DNA of 64,000 bases, from contig NZ_CP009283.1 of assembly GCF_000758625.1 (NCBI RefSeq), forward strand, positions 2,367,501-2,431,500. The letters are read 5' to 3'. Source of the DNA: Paenibacillus sp. FSL R7-0273 (GTDB lineage Bacteria > Bacillota > Bacilli > Paenibacillales > Paenibacillaceae). Positions 26,596-35,617 of the stretch are shown here, one piece after another. The translations under genes and the position numbers were made by a program. The notes under the pieces are model-generated. The model was not told where the DNA came from, did not search any database, and saw only the letters and a program-made list of their open reading frames with translations. How positions within the stretch are numbered: the stretch's first letter is position 1; each line of letters begins with the position of its first letter.

Positions 26596-28947
26596 ATGAG
26601 AACTAAAGGGATAATAGCGCTAGGGTTGGGAGTTACTCTGGCCTTCAATGCACCGTCGGCAGTCAATGCAGCTGAAGGAATTAAGGACTACGAGGGGCAC
26701 TGGGCGCAGAAGCAGATTGAAAGCTGGCTGCAGAACGGCTGGCTGAAAGGCTTTGAAGACGGCTCGGTTAAGCCGGATCAGGGGATCTCAAGAGCGGAGT
26801 TTGTTACACTGGTCAACCGGATGTGGGACATTAGTGAGGGCAAGTCGGCAGCGTTCAGCGACCTGTCTAAGTCAAGCTGGGCATACACAGAATTCTCCAA
26901 AGCGGTGTCAGCCGGTTATATTCAGGGGTATGAAGGGAAGGTTCATCCCAATGCGCTGATTACCCGCCAGGAGGCAGCGATCATAATCAGCAGGCTGATG
27001 AAATTCGAGGACGGCTCAGCGGATGCGCTCGCTGCCTTTACCGATGCCGGCCGCATCGCCGCCTGGAGCCAGCCAAAGGTAGCGGCAGTAGTAAATGCCG
27101 GAGCGATGAAGGGGTATCCTGACGGCAGCTTCAAGCCTGACCGCCCGATGACAAGAGCGGAGTCTGTGGCATTGATGGAATCGTTCAACAACCTTAGCGG
27201 AGGAGTGGGTGATGCCGTTGTCACCCGCGCGGTGGAATTTGGAAGCTCCAATTCCTCTAGTCTCAGGGCTTTTAAAAATCTTACTGTTACCGCATCCGGA
27301 GTAAAGCTGAAGAACATAACGATCCAAGGTGATCTGCTTCTGAAGGAAGTGACCGGTGCCGGCGGGCTTACTCTGGATAATGTTACAGTTGAAGGCCGGT
27401 TAATCATCGAAGGCAGCGGTTCTGATACTGTATATCTGAGTAATTCCAGACTCAATCAGATTGTTGTCCAGAAAAAGAGCGGCGAGGTTCAGATAATTGC
27501 CGCAGGCACAACCGAAGCCGGACAGGTGCAGGTGCGTTCCGGCGTTAAGCTGGAAGAAAGCGAAGGTTCCGGCAAGGGCTTTACTGATATTGCTGTCTCT
27601 TCTGATCTGCCTTCAGGAACAGTTGTAGCACTGAGTGGAGTCTTTAATCATGTTAAGGTTGAAGCTGCAGCAGCAGTGTTGAAGCTGCAGAAGGGCACTT
27701 TGAGCCTTCTGAGTGTGGCACAAGGGGCCTCGTCTCTTCAAGCGGAGCTGGAAGCAGGAACAGTTATAGCCCGTGCTGTACTTGATTCGGCAGCAAGCTT
27801 TACAGGAAGCGGCGAGATTCAGGCGGCAACTGTAAACGATGGCGGTAAAGGCTCTTCTTTCGCCCGGAAGCCTTTAACAGTAGATGGAAGCCAGAAAGAA
27901 TCAATAGTAACAGGTACGGGAACACCGGTTATTGTTGCTGGCGGAGGAGGCTCGGGCGGCGGTTCTGCAGGAGGCGGCAGTAACGGAGGCGGAGATGGTG
28001 GTTCTATTGAAGCGCCCGCTCCAGCGGTTTTGCCGGTCATCGAAGGAATTACCTTGGCTCAAGGCAGTAAAGATGTATATACTAATGCCGCAACTGCGGT
28101 CATAAGCTTTAACGGGCTATCCGGAGCTGAGCAGGCGGCAGCGCATTATGCGGGCTACTATTTTACGGCAACTGCTGAGACAGCACCTGATCCGGCTAAT
28201 CATTATATAGAGACACTGCCTGATGCAAAAGGAAGCTACAGGTTTTCGATTGAGCCAAAGCATCTGCAGGACTATATGACAGTAATTTTGTATGATGTAA
28301 ATAATAAAGCAATAGGCCATCAGGTAATCAAATTAGATCTGAAGGCCAGGTATTCAACGCTGGATGAGCCGGTTGAGCGTTTCAGTGAAGGAGTCACAAT
28401 CACCCGAAGCCTTGAGAGAGGCTTTATTAACGACAGAATAGCGATCAGGGAAGAATTTGCAGCACAGCATCCAGAAATTCAATACTTCGTATACTCGGCA
28501 AATACCGAGCTGCCTTATGTGGTGGATGCGGATAAGGATTTCAATGTTAAGAGTCTTTCAGCCCAATCTCATTATTTGAATGGGGTAACGGATATCGTAT
28601 ACGGATATTCCTATGAGGACTCTGAAGATTATTTAGCGCCGTTCTATACAGTGAAAAATTTTGAAGAGCAGTATATGATTATTTTCTACGATAAGGATAT
28701 GCATGTGACCGGTTATTATCAGGGTCCGTCTATCCTTACTGACCAGCAGGCTGCAGATACCGTTGCTTTCAAAATCGATCAGCTGCCTGAAGCAGAAAAA
28801 CTCACCCTTGAGCATGAGCCGGCGGTTAATTGGGTGTACCGGAGATATTCCAACCTGACTGAAGCTCAGAAAGAGCTGGTCAACAAAGCAAACACGGACA
28901 AAATCATTGCACTAAAAACAGCAATAGACAAATTAAAGCTTGGTTAG
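26596..28947 (+). CDS. Secreted S-layer-homology surface protein
   Basis: A 783-aa exported protein. A signal peptide (about 1-26, cleaved near VNA-AEG) is followed by three SLH domains (about 27-75, 83-135 and 147-200; conserved GHWAQ, ISRAEF, ITRQEA, MTRAES elements) that anchor proteins to pyruvylated wall polymer. Residues 210-440 show short repeating strands reminiscent of a beta-helix. A Gly/Ser linker (about 455-480) leads to a C-terminal region of about 300 residues that I cannot assign; it ends in a helical ATDKIIAL-type tail. The start at 26596 is preferred because the signal peptide begins there, although the ribosome site (GGGGGAG, 13 bases upstream) is distant. Function is probably structural or adhesive. 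Confidence 0.88.
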   Translation: MRTKGIIALGLGVTLAFNAPSAVNAAEGIKDYEGHWAQKQIESWLQNGWLKGFEDGSVKPDQGISRAEFVTLVNRMWDISEGKSAAFSDLSKSSWAYTEFSKAVSAGYIQGYEGKVHPNALITRQEAAIIISRLMKFEDGSADALAAFTDAGRIAAWSQPKVAAVVNAGAMKGYPDGSFKPDRPMTRAESVALMESFNNLSGGVGDAVVTRAVEFGSSNSSSLRAFKNLTVTASGVKLKNITIQGDLLLKEVTGAGGLTLDNVTVEGRLIIEGSGSDTVYLSNSRLNQIVVQKKSGEVQIIAAGTTEAGQVQVRSGVKLEESEGSGKGFTDIAVSSDLPSGTVVALSGVFNHVKVEAAAAVLKLQKGTLSLLSVAQGASSLQAELEAGTVIARAVLDSAASFTGSGEIQAATVNDGGKGSSFARKPLTVDGSQKESIVTGTGTPVIVAGGGGSGGGSAGGGSNGGGDGGSIEAPAPAVLPVIEGITLAQGSKDVYTNAATAVISFNGLSGAEQAAAHYAGYYFTATAETAPDPANHYIETLPDAKGSYRFSIEPKHLQDYMTVILYDVNNKAIGHQVIKLDLKARYSTLDEPVERFSEGVTITRSLERGFINDRIAIREEFAAQHPEIQYFVYSANTELPYVVDADKDFNVKSLSAQSHYLNGVTDIVYGYSYEDSEDYLAPFYTVKNFEEQYMIIFYDKDMHVTGYYQGPSILTDQQAADTVAFKIDQLPEAEKLTLEHEPAVNWVYRRYSNLTEAQKELVNKANTDKIIALKTAIDKLKLG

Positions 28948-28972
28948 GAAAGAAAGTCCCTACCAGCACATC

Positions 28973-29005
28973 AAAGACCGCTGCCCTCAAAGGCGCGGTC
29001 TTTTT
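28973..29005 (+). terminator. Terminator of the SLH gene
   Basis: AAAGACCGC and GCGGTCTTT form the stem, followed by a T run; the convergent Nudix gene ends just beyond. Confidence 0.8.
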
Positions 29006-29024
29006 CGCCTGTAAGCATACCGCG

Positions 29025-29450
29025 CTACAACAGCTCCGCCATTGTGAGCACGCCGCTCCGCTCAAATTCAGCCAGAATTCCCGGAGGCAGCAGCTCCTCA
29101 AGCTCAGTCCGGGTACACCATTTGTAGGCTGCGTGCTCCTCAGAGAGAATTACTGCGTCCTTTTCGCTTTCGCAGAGATAAGTGATGATGACAACCTGCC
29201 TGCCGGGATCGGTCAGAAAAGAAGCGGCATATGCTACTGCTCCGACCGTTACGCCAAGTCCTGTTTCTTCAGCGATCTCCCGTTCAAGCGCGGCTTCCAG
29301 CCCTTCTCCGAATTCAATTTTCCCTCCGGGACACTCCCAGCTTCCGGCCCCTATAATATCTGCCGCAGCGCGCCGGACAATAAGAATACGGCCCTGGTGC
29401 ACAATGATTCCTTTGACGGCAATGATAATGCTCCTGGAATTTCTGGTCAT
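29025..29450 (-). CDS. Nudix hydrolase
   Basis: A 141-aa Nudix protein. The Nudix box is complete: G at the head of GGKIEFGEG, then REIAEETGLGV, fitting GX5EX7REUXEEXGU. Such enzymes cleave nucleoside diphosphates linked to other groups; the substrate cannot be read from the sequence. The MutT/YjhB-like opening IIIAVKGIIVHQGRILIVRR is also present. The start at 29450 has GGAGG about 10 bases upstream; an extension to 29486 is not supported. Confidence 0.88.
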   Translation of the reverse strand: MTRNSRSIIIAVKGIIVHQGRILIVRRAAADIIGAGSWECPGGKIEFGEGLEAALEREIAEETGLGVTVGAVAYAASFLTDPGRQVVIITYLCESEKDAVILSEEHAAYKWCTRTELEELLPPGILAEFERSGVLTMAELL

Positions 29451-29673
29451 ATAGGTTCTGCCTCCTTCATGCCTGCTCCTGTTCATCCTGATACATTATA
29501 TCCGCACTTTACGCCGGCAACGACTGATTTTTTTGTTTGGCCGGCTTTTAACTGTGGTAAGTAACATAGCGTAGACCTAAAGTGCCTGAGATCAGCGCAT
29601 AAACCAGCAATCCTTAGCCATCCTAAAACGATGAATGACTTCGAGAAGTGCAAAAGCGAAAGGAGAATGGATC

Positions 29674-30543
29674 ATGCCAGAAAATCAAGAAGCCAAGAAA
29701 ACGTTGCCTCCGCAGGTGCAGGACAAGCAGCCGGGAATCGAAAGTGAGATGAATCCGCTGCCGGAGTTTGAAACCTCCGAATATAAAGCGGCCGGCAAGC
29801 TGCTGGGCAAGGCAGCGCTTATTACCGGGGGAGACAGCGGAATCGGGCGTGCGGTAGCCGTGCATTTTGCCAAGGAGGGTGCTGATGTCGTTATTTCCTA
29901 TCTGAATGAGCATAGCGACGCAGAGGAGACGAAACGCCAAGTGGAGCAGGAGGGCCGCAAGTGTATTCTGATTGCCGGTGACATCGGTGTAGAAGCCTTC
30001 TGCCAGGACCTGATCAACAAGACGGTAGAAGGGCTCGGTAAGCTGGATATTCTGATCAACAATGCTGCCGAACAGCATCCGCAGGACAAGATTGAGGACA
30101 TTACCTCGGAACAGCTGGAGCGGACCTTCCGTACTAATATATTCTCAATGTTTTATTTAACCAAAGCAGCCATGCCTCATCTGAAAAAAGGTTCAACAAT
30201 CATTAACACAACTTCGATTACGGCCTACCGCGGTAATCAGCAGCTGCTGGACTATTCGTCCACCAAAGGGGCGATTCTCAGCTTCACCCGCTCCCTGTCG
30301 ATGAATCTGGCTGAAAAAGGCATCCGGGTCAATGCTGTGGCTCCGGGTCCGATCTGGACTCCGCTGATTCCATCCACCTTTGATGCGAAAAAAGTGAGCG
30401 AGTTCGGGGGCACGCAGCCGATGAAGCGTCCGGGACAGCCGGAGGAGCTGGCACCAGCCTATGTCTATCTGGCTTCCAGTGATTCTTCCTATGTCAGCGG
30501 CCAGGTCATTCATGTTAACGGCGGAGAGATTATTAACGGCTGA
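29674..30543 (+). CDS. Short-chain dehydrogenase (stress-type SDR with N-terminal extension)
   Basis: A 289-aa SDR oxidoreductase. The nucleotide loop TGGDSGIGRAVA, NNAAEQHP, the catalytic Ser of SITAY, the YSSTK active-site Tyr/Lys and the PGPIWTPLIP loop are present. The 45-residue Pro/Glu-rich N-terminal extension (PPQVQDKQPG, MNPLPEFE) is typical of the B. subtilis general-stress SDRs such as GsiB-region YhdF/YdaD and E. coli YghA. Substrate unknown. The start follows AAAGGAG by 8 bases. Confidence 0.9.
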   Translation: MPENQEAKKTLPPQVQDKQPGIESEMNPLPEFETSEYKAAGKLLGKAALITGGDSGIGRAVAVHFAKEGADVVISYLNEHSDAEETKRQVEQEGRKCILIAGDIGVEAFCQDLINKTVEGLGKLDILINNAAEQHPQDKIEDITSEQLERTFRTNIFSMFYLTKAAMPHLKKGSTIINTTSITAYRGNQQLLDYSSTKGAILSFTRSLSMNLAEKGIRVNAVAPGPIWTPLIPSTFDAKKVSEFGGTQPMKRPGQPEELAPAYVYLASSDSSYVSGQVIHVNGGEIING

Positions 30544-30573
30544 TGTCCGGAGCCATCCAAACGATTATGTAAC

Positions 30574-30616
30574 AAGCAGCAGAGAGTGCGCCAATTGGTG
30601 CACTCTCTGCTGCTTT
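30574..30616 (+). terminator. Terminator of the SDR gene
   Basis: A 15-bp stem, AAGCAGCAGAGAGTG and CACTCTCTGCTGCTT, around CGCCAATTGGTG. Confidence 0.85.
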
Positions 30617-30710
30617 ATATGCAGACTGCGGAATATTATGCCGCTTAACCTAGATTTTTCATGCAAAATAGTGTTAATATATACGAAGTCAGCAACAGAA
30701 TATGAATTTG

Positions 30711-30803
30711 TCACTAGGGGTGCCGCAAGGCTGAGACGAACGTACGTTTAGTTCGGACCCTTTGAACCTGATCTGGTTTATACCAGCGTAGGAAAGTGGA
30801 TAA
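30711..30803 (+). promoter_or_regulatory. TPP riboswitch (THI element)
   Basis: The conserved TPP aptamer pieces appear in order: AGGGGTGCC, the GGCTGAGA bulge (30729-30736), ACCCTTTGAACCTGATCTGG (30758 onward) and the GCGTAGGAAAG closing part. It lies upstream of the thiazole genes and a downstream intrinsic terminator, so thiamine pyrophosphate binding should cause premature termination. Confidence 0.96.
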
Positions 30804-30862
30804 GCATTGTATTGCAGCGCATACGGTCCGGAAATCCGGCTGTTTTTCTGTATACTGTTTTC

Positions 30863-30892
30863 ACCGCCTCCTGCCTGGAGGCGGTTTTTTTT
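30863..30892 (+). terminator. Riboswitch expression-platform terminator
   Basis: A perfect 9-bp stem, ACCGCCTCC and GGAGGCGGT around TGCCT, with eight T. It lies 60 bases after the aptamer and 20 bases before tenI. Confidence 0.9.
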
Positions 30893-30913
30893 GTGTTTTT
30901 AAAGAAAAGGGAG

Positions 30914-31552
30914 GTGGACGTACTGGCCGAAATTCATCTGCTCTCAGACGGAAAGCTTGCCGCGGAGCCGTTTGCTGTTCTCGCAGCAGCTGTTCATCCG
31001 CAGGTAGACTACATTCATTTACGTGAAAAAAAGCTATCGGCGCGCGGGCTGTATCAAATGGCCGTAGGCTTGCTCCGTGCCGGTGTACCGGCCGGTAAAT
31101 TGATCATCAATGACCGGCTGGATGTGGCAATGGCTGTGGGGGCAGCAGGTGTACAGCTGGCCTGGCACAGCCTGCCTGCCGCTCCAGCCCGGCTGGCAGC
31201 GGGCGCTACCCTGCGGCTTGGCTCCTCCGTGCATTCGGTCCAGGAGATTAGGGACGCAGGCTGCCAAGGGGCAGATTACTGCCTCTTCGGGCATGTGTAT
31301 CCTTCAACCAGCAAGCCCGGCCTGAGGGAGCGAGGCTTGGCCCAGCTGAAAGAGGCTGTGCTTGCCGCCGGGGTTCCGGTTATTGCATTGGGGGGAATTA
31401 CGCCGGATAATGCGCCGGAGGTCCTGCAGGCTGGCGCAGCGGGAATAGCAGTGATGTCCGGTATATGCGGTGCAGATGATCCGTTTGCAGCTTCACAAGC
31501 CTACCGGAACGCAGTGACGGGAGCTGCCGCCAAAGGAGGTGAGAAGGCATGA
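30914..31552 (+). CDS. tenI: Thiazole tautomerase TenI
   Basis: A TIM-barrel protein of the ThiE/TenI family, about 212 aa. It reads closer to TenI: EIHLLSDG opening, VDYIHLREKKLSA, KLIINDRLDVA, GSSVHSVQE, DYCLFGHVYPS and VIALGGITPDN. TenI aromatises the thiazole phosphate made by ThiG. The start is uncertain: GTG at 30914 has almost no spacing to a ribosome site, while CTG at 30923 has GGGAGGT 7 bases upstream and would align with the family N-terminus. Longer in-frame versions would overlap the terminator and are rejected. The stop overlaps the thiS start (ATGA). Confidence 0.87.
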   Translation: MDVLAEIHLLSDGKLAAEPFAVLAAAVHPQVDYIHLREKKLSARGLYQMAVGLLRAGVPAGKLIINDRLDVAMAVGAAGVQLAWHSLPAAPARLAAGATLRLGSSVHSVQEIRDAGCQGADYCLFGHVYPSTSKPGLRERGLAQLKEAVLAAGVPVIALGGITPDNAPEVLQAGAAGIAVMSGICGADDPFAASQAYRNAVTGAAAKGGEKA

Positions 31553-31752
31553 ATCTGATCGTCAACGGCAAAGCGGCAAATTACAGTGAGGATTGCCGTA
31601 CAGTAGCTGATTTGCTTAGTCTGCCTGAATGGAACAGGAGACTGGTCATTGTAGAGCTGAACGGCGAGATTGTTGCCAAGGAGCATCACGGTGCTTATCT
31701 GTTGAATGAAGGAGACCGGATTGAGGTCGTGCATTTTGTGGGAGGCGGCTAA
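31549..31752 (+). CDS. thiS: Sulfur-carrier protein ThiS
   Basis: A 67-aa ubiquitin-like protein ending in Gly-Gly (HFVGGG), the residue pair that is thiocarboxylated to deliver sulfur to ThiG. LIVNGKAAN opens it. The ATG overlaps the tenI stop by four bases. The ThiF enzyme that activates ThiS is not in this window. Confidence 0.93.
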   Translation: MNLIVNGKAANYSEDCRTVADLLSLPEWNRRLVIVELNGEIVAKEHHGAYLLNEGDRIEVVHFVGGG

Positions 31753-31800
31753 TCCCGTTTACATGCCGGGTACAAATTTTAAATACAGGAGGCAATTCAG

Positions 31801-32565
31801 ATGTCAGATCCTTTCGTAATCGGAGGCCGCTCCTTATCGAGCAGGCTGTTTATCGGAACCGGCAAATACAGCCGGAACACTCTTATTCCGGAGGTGGTGG
31901 AGGCTTCGGGCTCAGAGGTCATTACAGTAGCGCTCAGACGTGTGGACCCAAACAGTAATGATAATATTATCAGCCATATCCCGGACAGCATGACCCTGCT
32001 TCCTAATACCTCCGGTGCACGTACTGCCGAGGAAGCTGTCCGTATTGCCAGACTGGCCAAGGCTTCCGGTCTCGGCAACTGGGTTAAGATTGAAGTAATC
32101 AATGATCAGAAATACCTGCTGCCCGATAATGCGGAAACGATCCGTGCCACGGAAATTCTGGCGGCTGAAGGCTTTGTGGTGCTTCCTTATATGAGCCCTG
32201 ACTTGTCTGCGGCCCTCCGTATGCAAAAGGCGGGTGCTGCCGCAGTTATGCCGCTTGGATCGCCTATAGGCACAAACCGGGGGCTAAAAACCTTGGAGCT
32301 GCTGCGCATTCTGATAGCTGAAGTAGAGCTTCCGGTCATTGTTGATGCCGGAATCGGCCGGCCGTCTGAGGCAGCGGAAGCGATGGAGCTGGGCGCTGCT
32401 GCTGTGCTGCTCAATACGGCCATCGCCACTGCACGCGATCCGCTGCTCATGGCCTCGGCATTCCGTGATGCTGTAGCTGCAGGCCGTAAGGCCTACCTGG
32501 CTGGACTGGGTCCCGTAGAGGAGACTGCATCGGCATCATCGCCATTAACGGGTTTTCTTGGCTGA
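31801..32565 (+). CDS. thiG: Thiazole synthase ThiG
   Basis: A 254-aa thiazole synthase that joins 1-deoxyxylulose 5-phosphate, dehydroglycine and ThiS thiocarboxylate. The Schiff-base lysine lies in NWVKIEVI; the phosphate-binding parts [11 protein letters not shown] and [23 protein letters not shown] are present. AGGAGG is 8 bases upstream of the ATG. Confidence 0.96.
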   Translation: MSDPFVIGGRSLSSRLFIGTGKYSRNTLIPEVVEASGSEVITVALRRVDPNSNDNIISHIPDSMTLLPNTSGARTAEEAVRIARLAKASGLGNWVKIEVINDQKYLLPDNAETIRATEILAAEGFVVLPYMSPDLSAALRMQKAGAAAVMPLGSPIGTNRGLKTLELLRILIAEVELPVIVDAGIGRPSEAAEAMELGAAAVLLNTAIATARDPLLMASAFRDAVAAGRKAYLAGLGPVEETASASSPLTGFLG

Positions 32566-32604
32566 CAGTGACAGAATCAGGAACCGGCGAAAAGGAGGAG
32601 TACC

Positions 32605-33720
32605 ATGGGTTTTTACGAGACTGCACACGCTCTTGGCCATCAGGTGAATGCAGGAATGTGGGGGCAATTTAACAAAGAAGATGTAAGGCGTTCGCTCCGC
32701 AAAGAGCAGCTGGATGAGCATGATCTGCAGGTTCTGCTGTCTCCTGCAGCAGGGGATTGTCTGGAGGAGATGGCCCGGCAGGCCAGAAGTCTGACCCGTT
32801 CGCATTTCGGACATGTCATGCAGCTTTTTACACCGATGTATCTTGCAGATTTCTGCATAAATCACTGCACGTACTGCAGCTTCAGCTCTATTTATGATTT
32901 TCCGAGAAAAAAGCTTAGTCCTGAAGAGGTTAGACGGGAGGCAGAGGCGATAGCGGCTACCGGAATCCGGCATATTCTTATTCTGACAGGTGAATCGCGG
33001 ACGGAAAGCCCGGTTTCTTATCTCAAGGAATGTGTGAGGATACTAAAGGAATTTTTCTCTTCTGTCAGTATTGAAGTGAATCCTTTGTCTGAGGGTGAAT
33101 ACAAGGAGCTTAAGGAAGCCGGTGTAGACGGATTAACCTTGTATCAGGAAGTTTACCATGAGGAGACCTACAGCAAGCTGCATGTCAAAGGTCCCAAAAA
33201 AATCTACCGCAACCGCCTGGATGCGCCTGAGCGGGGCTGCCGGGCAGGATTCCGGGTGGTAAATATCGGAGCGCTGCTGGGGATGTATGACTGGCGGCAG
33301 GAAGCTTTCTTTACCGCCATGCATGCGAGATACCTGCAGGACAAGTACCCGGAGTGTGAAATCGGGCTGTCTGCTCCGCGTTTCCGCCCTTTTCTTGGAG
33401 AGTATGATTCCGGACATATCGTAACCGACCGGGCTCTGGTACAGATTATTCTGGCCTACCGCCTGTTCCTCCCCCGGGCAGGCATAACCCTGTCCACACG
33501 TGAGCCGTCCGCGCTAAGAGACCGTCTGATCCATCTGGGCGTAACCAAAATGTCTGCCGGGGTATCCACTGAAGTTGGAGGCCATACACAGCAGGGAGGC
33601 ACTCCGCAGTTTGAAATTTCCGACGGACGGAGTGTGCATGAAATCTCCGAGATGCTCAAAGCAAACAGCCTGCAGCCGGTTTATAAGGACTGGGATATGC
33701 TTGATGCCGGAATATACTAA
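32605..33720 (+). CDS. thiH: Radical-SAM tyrosine lyase ThiH
   Basis: A 371-aa radical-SAM enzyme that splits tyrosine to give dehydroglycine for ThiG. The CxxxCxxC cluster motif is in CINHCTYCSF (about residue 85), followed by the GESRTESPVSYL region and the conserved ETYSKLHVKGPK, RGCRAGFRVV and C-terminal GGHTQQGG. B. subtilis and many aerobic Bacilli use the oxidase ThiO instead, so this version is oxygen-sensitive. RBS AAAGGAGGAG is close to the ATG. Confidence 0.95.
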   Translation: MGFYETAHALGHQVNAGMWGQFNKEDVRRSLRKEQLDEHDLQVLLSPAAGDCLEEMARQARSLTRSHFGHVMQLFTPMYLADFCINHCTYCSFSSIYDFPRKKLSPEEVRREAEAIAATGIRHILILTGESRTESPVSYLKECVRILKEFFSSVSIEVNPLSEGEYKELKEAGVDGLTLYQEVYHEETYSKLHVKGPKKIYRNRLDAPERGCRAGFRVVNIGALLGMYDWRQEAFFTAMHARYLQDKYPECEIGLSAPRFRPFLGEYDSGHIVTDRALVQIILAYRLFLPRAGITLSTREPSALRDRLIHLGVTKMSAGVSTEVGGHTQQGGTPQFEISDGRSVHEISEMLKANSLQPVYKDWDMLDAGIY

Positions 33721-33851
33721 ACATGGCATATATAGTCCGGGATAGGGTAGTTCAATTTTAAAGTAAACCCTTTCATGCACGGCAGAGTGTGATATGATAA
33801 TACTAATTGTATCAGCCTTAAGACAACCTGCAATGGATGAGAGGAGCCGGA

Positions 33852-35510
33852 ATGAAGATGCGGAATTTTGAAGAAAGCATTTATAATCTGATCGTAGAGA
33901 CCTCCACGAATTTGCCTGGTGATGTGCGCAGAGCCGTTGCCAAGGGACGTGCACTGGAAGACCGTGCCACCCGCTCGGGCCTTGCCCTGACAACAATCGC
34001 CCGCAATATCGGCATGGCCGAGCTTCAGGTATCACCGATCTGCCAGGATACGGGGATGCCGACCTTTATCATTCATACGCCTGTAGGCGTTAATCAGATT
34101 GAGATGAAGAAGGATATCCATAGTGCGGTTATCCGGGCTACCAAGAACGGAAAGCTGCGGCCCAATTCAGTGGATTCGCTGACCGGGGAAAACAGCGGTG
34201 ACAATCTGGGCGCCGGAACACCAGTCATTCATTTTGAGCAATGGGAAGAAGAGAATATAGACGTAAGGCTTATTCTCAAAGGCGGCGGCTGTGAGAATAA
34301 GAATATCCAGTACAGCCTTCCCGCCGAGCTTGAGGGCCTGGGCAAGGCGGGCCGGGATCTGGACGGTATCCGTAAATGTATCCTGCATGCCGTGTATCAG
34401 GCGCAGGGTCAGGGCTGCAGCGCCGGCTTTATCGGCGTCGGCATCGGCGGAGACCGGACAACCGGTTATGAGCTGGCCAAAAAACAGCTGTTCCGCAAGG
34501 TTGAAGATACGAACCCGGTGGAGGATCTGGCCAAGCTGGAGAATTATATTATGGAGAATGCGAACAAGCTGGGAATCGGTACGATGGGCTTTGGCGGTGA
34601 AGTCACCCTCCTCGGCTGTAAGATCGGTGTGATGAACCGCCTTCCGGCCAGCTTTTTCGTCTCGGTTGCCTATAACTGCTGGGCCTTCCGCCGCCAGGGC
34701 ATTCTGGTTGAGCCTGCCACAGGTGAGATCAGGGACTGGCTCTATGAGAGCGGTACAGGCATCTCTGTCGATGAAGCGGGCGCGCCGGTTCCTGTGCCCG
34801 TCACTGCACATCCGGCTGCTGCCGAAGCCGGCGTTACTCCAGGGGATGCTGTAATTACGTCAGCACCTGCAATTGCAGCAGCGGAGGCTTCGGCCCCGGC
34901 TGAGCCTGATATCGCTGCAGCTGAGGGTTCACGTGAGGTACGGCTGACTACACCGGTCAGCGAAGAGGATATCCGCAGCCTGCGGGTCGGTGATGTTGTG
35001 ATTCTGTCCGGAGAAATGCATACCGGACGTGACGCACTGCATAAATACCTGATGGATCATGACGCGCCGGTCGATCTGAACGGAGCGGTCATCTATCACT
35101 GCGGCCCTGTTATGCTGAAGGACGATGAAGGGTGGCATGTTAAGGCGGCAGGACCGACTACCAGTATCCGCGAGGAGCCTTACCAGGGCGATATTATCAA
35201 GAAATTCGGCATCCGCGCAGTAATCGGCAAGGGAGGAATGGGTCCCAAGACGCTCAAGGCGCTGCAGGAGCATGGCGGGGTATACCTGAATGCGATCGGC
35301 GGAGCAGCACAGTACTATGCGGAATGCATTAAAAAGGTTAACGCGGTTGACTTCATGGAATTCGGTATTCCTGAAGCGATGTGGCATCTTCAGGTAGAGG
35401 GCTTTGCGGCGATCGTAACAATGGATGCGCATGGCAACAGCCTGCATGCAGATGTCGAGAAGGACTCGGCTGCCAAGCTGGCCCAGTTCCGTGAGCCGGT
35501 ATTTAAATAA
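33852..35510 (+). CDS. Class I (Fe-S) fumarate hydratase, fused subunits
   Basis: A 552-aa fusion of the alpha and beta parts of the iron-sulfur fumarase/tartrate dehydratase family. The alpha part (about 1-290) keeps three cysteines that hold the 4Fe-4S cluster, in SPICQDTGMPTF, GGGCENKN and TLLGCKIG. The beta part (about 365-552) has GEMHTGRDALHK, YHCGPVM and GGMGPKTLKALQEHGGVYLNAIGG. They are joined by an Ala/Pro/Glu-rich linker (about 310-360). It interconverts fumarate and malate, so it complements CitZ, Icd and Mdh. The start at 33852 has GGAG 5 bases upstream; an ATG two codons on is also possible. Confidence 0.92.
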   Translation: MKMRNFEESIYNLIVETSTNLPGDVRRAVAKGRALEDRATRSGLALTTIARNIGMAELQVSPICQDTGMPTFIIHTPVGVNQIEMKKDIHSAVIRATKNGKLRPNSVDSLTGENSGDNLGAGTPVIHFEQWEEENIDVRLILKGGGCENKNIQYSLPAELEGLGKAGRDLDGIRKCILHAVYQAQGQGCSAGFIGVGIGGDRTTGYELAKKQLFRKVEDTNPVEDLAKLENYIMENANKLGIGTMGFGGEVTLLGCKIGVMNRLPASFFVSVAYNCWAFRRQGILVEPATGEIRDWLYESGTGISVDEAGAPVPVPVTAHPAAAEAGVTPGDAVITSAPAIAAAEASAPAEPDIAAAEGSREVRLTTPVSEEDIRSLRVGDVVILSGEMHTGRDALHKYLMDHDAPVDLNGAVIYHCGPVMLKDDEGWHVKAAGPTTSIREEPYQGDIIKKFGIRAVIGKGGMGPKTLKALQEHGGVYLNAIGGAAQYYAECIKKVNAVDFMEFGIPEAMWHLQVEGFAAIVTMDAHGNSLHADVEKDSAAKLAQFREPVFK

Positions 35511-35530
35511 ACAGATTATCCTTATATGCC

Positions 35531-35566
35531 AAAGCCTCCTTTCAAATTTCGGAAAGGAGGCTTTTT
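35531..35566 (+). terminator. Terminator of the fumarase gene
   Basis: A 13-bp near-perfect stem, AAAGCCTCCTTTC and GGAAAGGAGGCTTT, followed by T. Confidence 0.88.
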
Positions 35567-35580
35567 GACATTAATTTTTG

Positions 35581-35610
35581 TTGACAGCGCATACATGGAC
35601 ATGGTAATTT
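35581..35610 (+). promoter_or_regulatory. Candidate amylase promoter with overlapping cre-like site
   Basis: A perfect TTGACA (35581) and an extended TGGTAATTT (-10 at 35605) are 18 bases apart. The segment TTGACAGCGCATACA (35581-35595) also matches the cre consensus with one mismatch, so CcpA could occlude the -35. Confidence 0.5.
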
Positions 35611-35617
35611 TTACTTG

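Noticed and set aside
30812..30913. Upstream extension of tenI
   Set aside because: It would translate the riboswitch expression-platform terminator and adds residues unlike TenI or ThiE.
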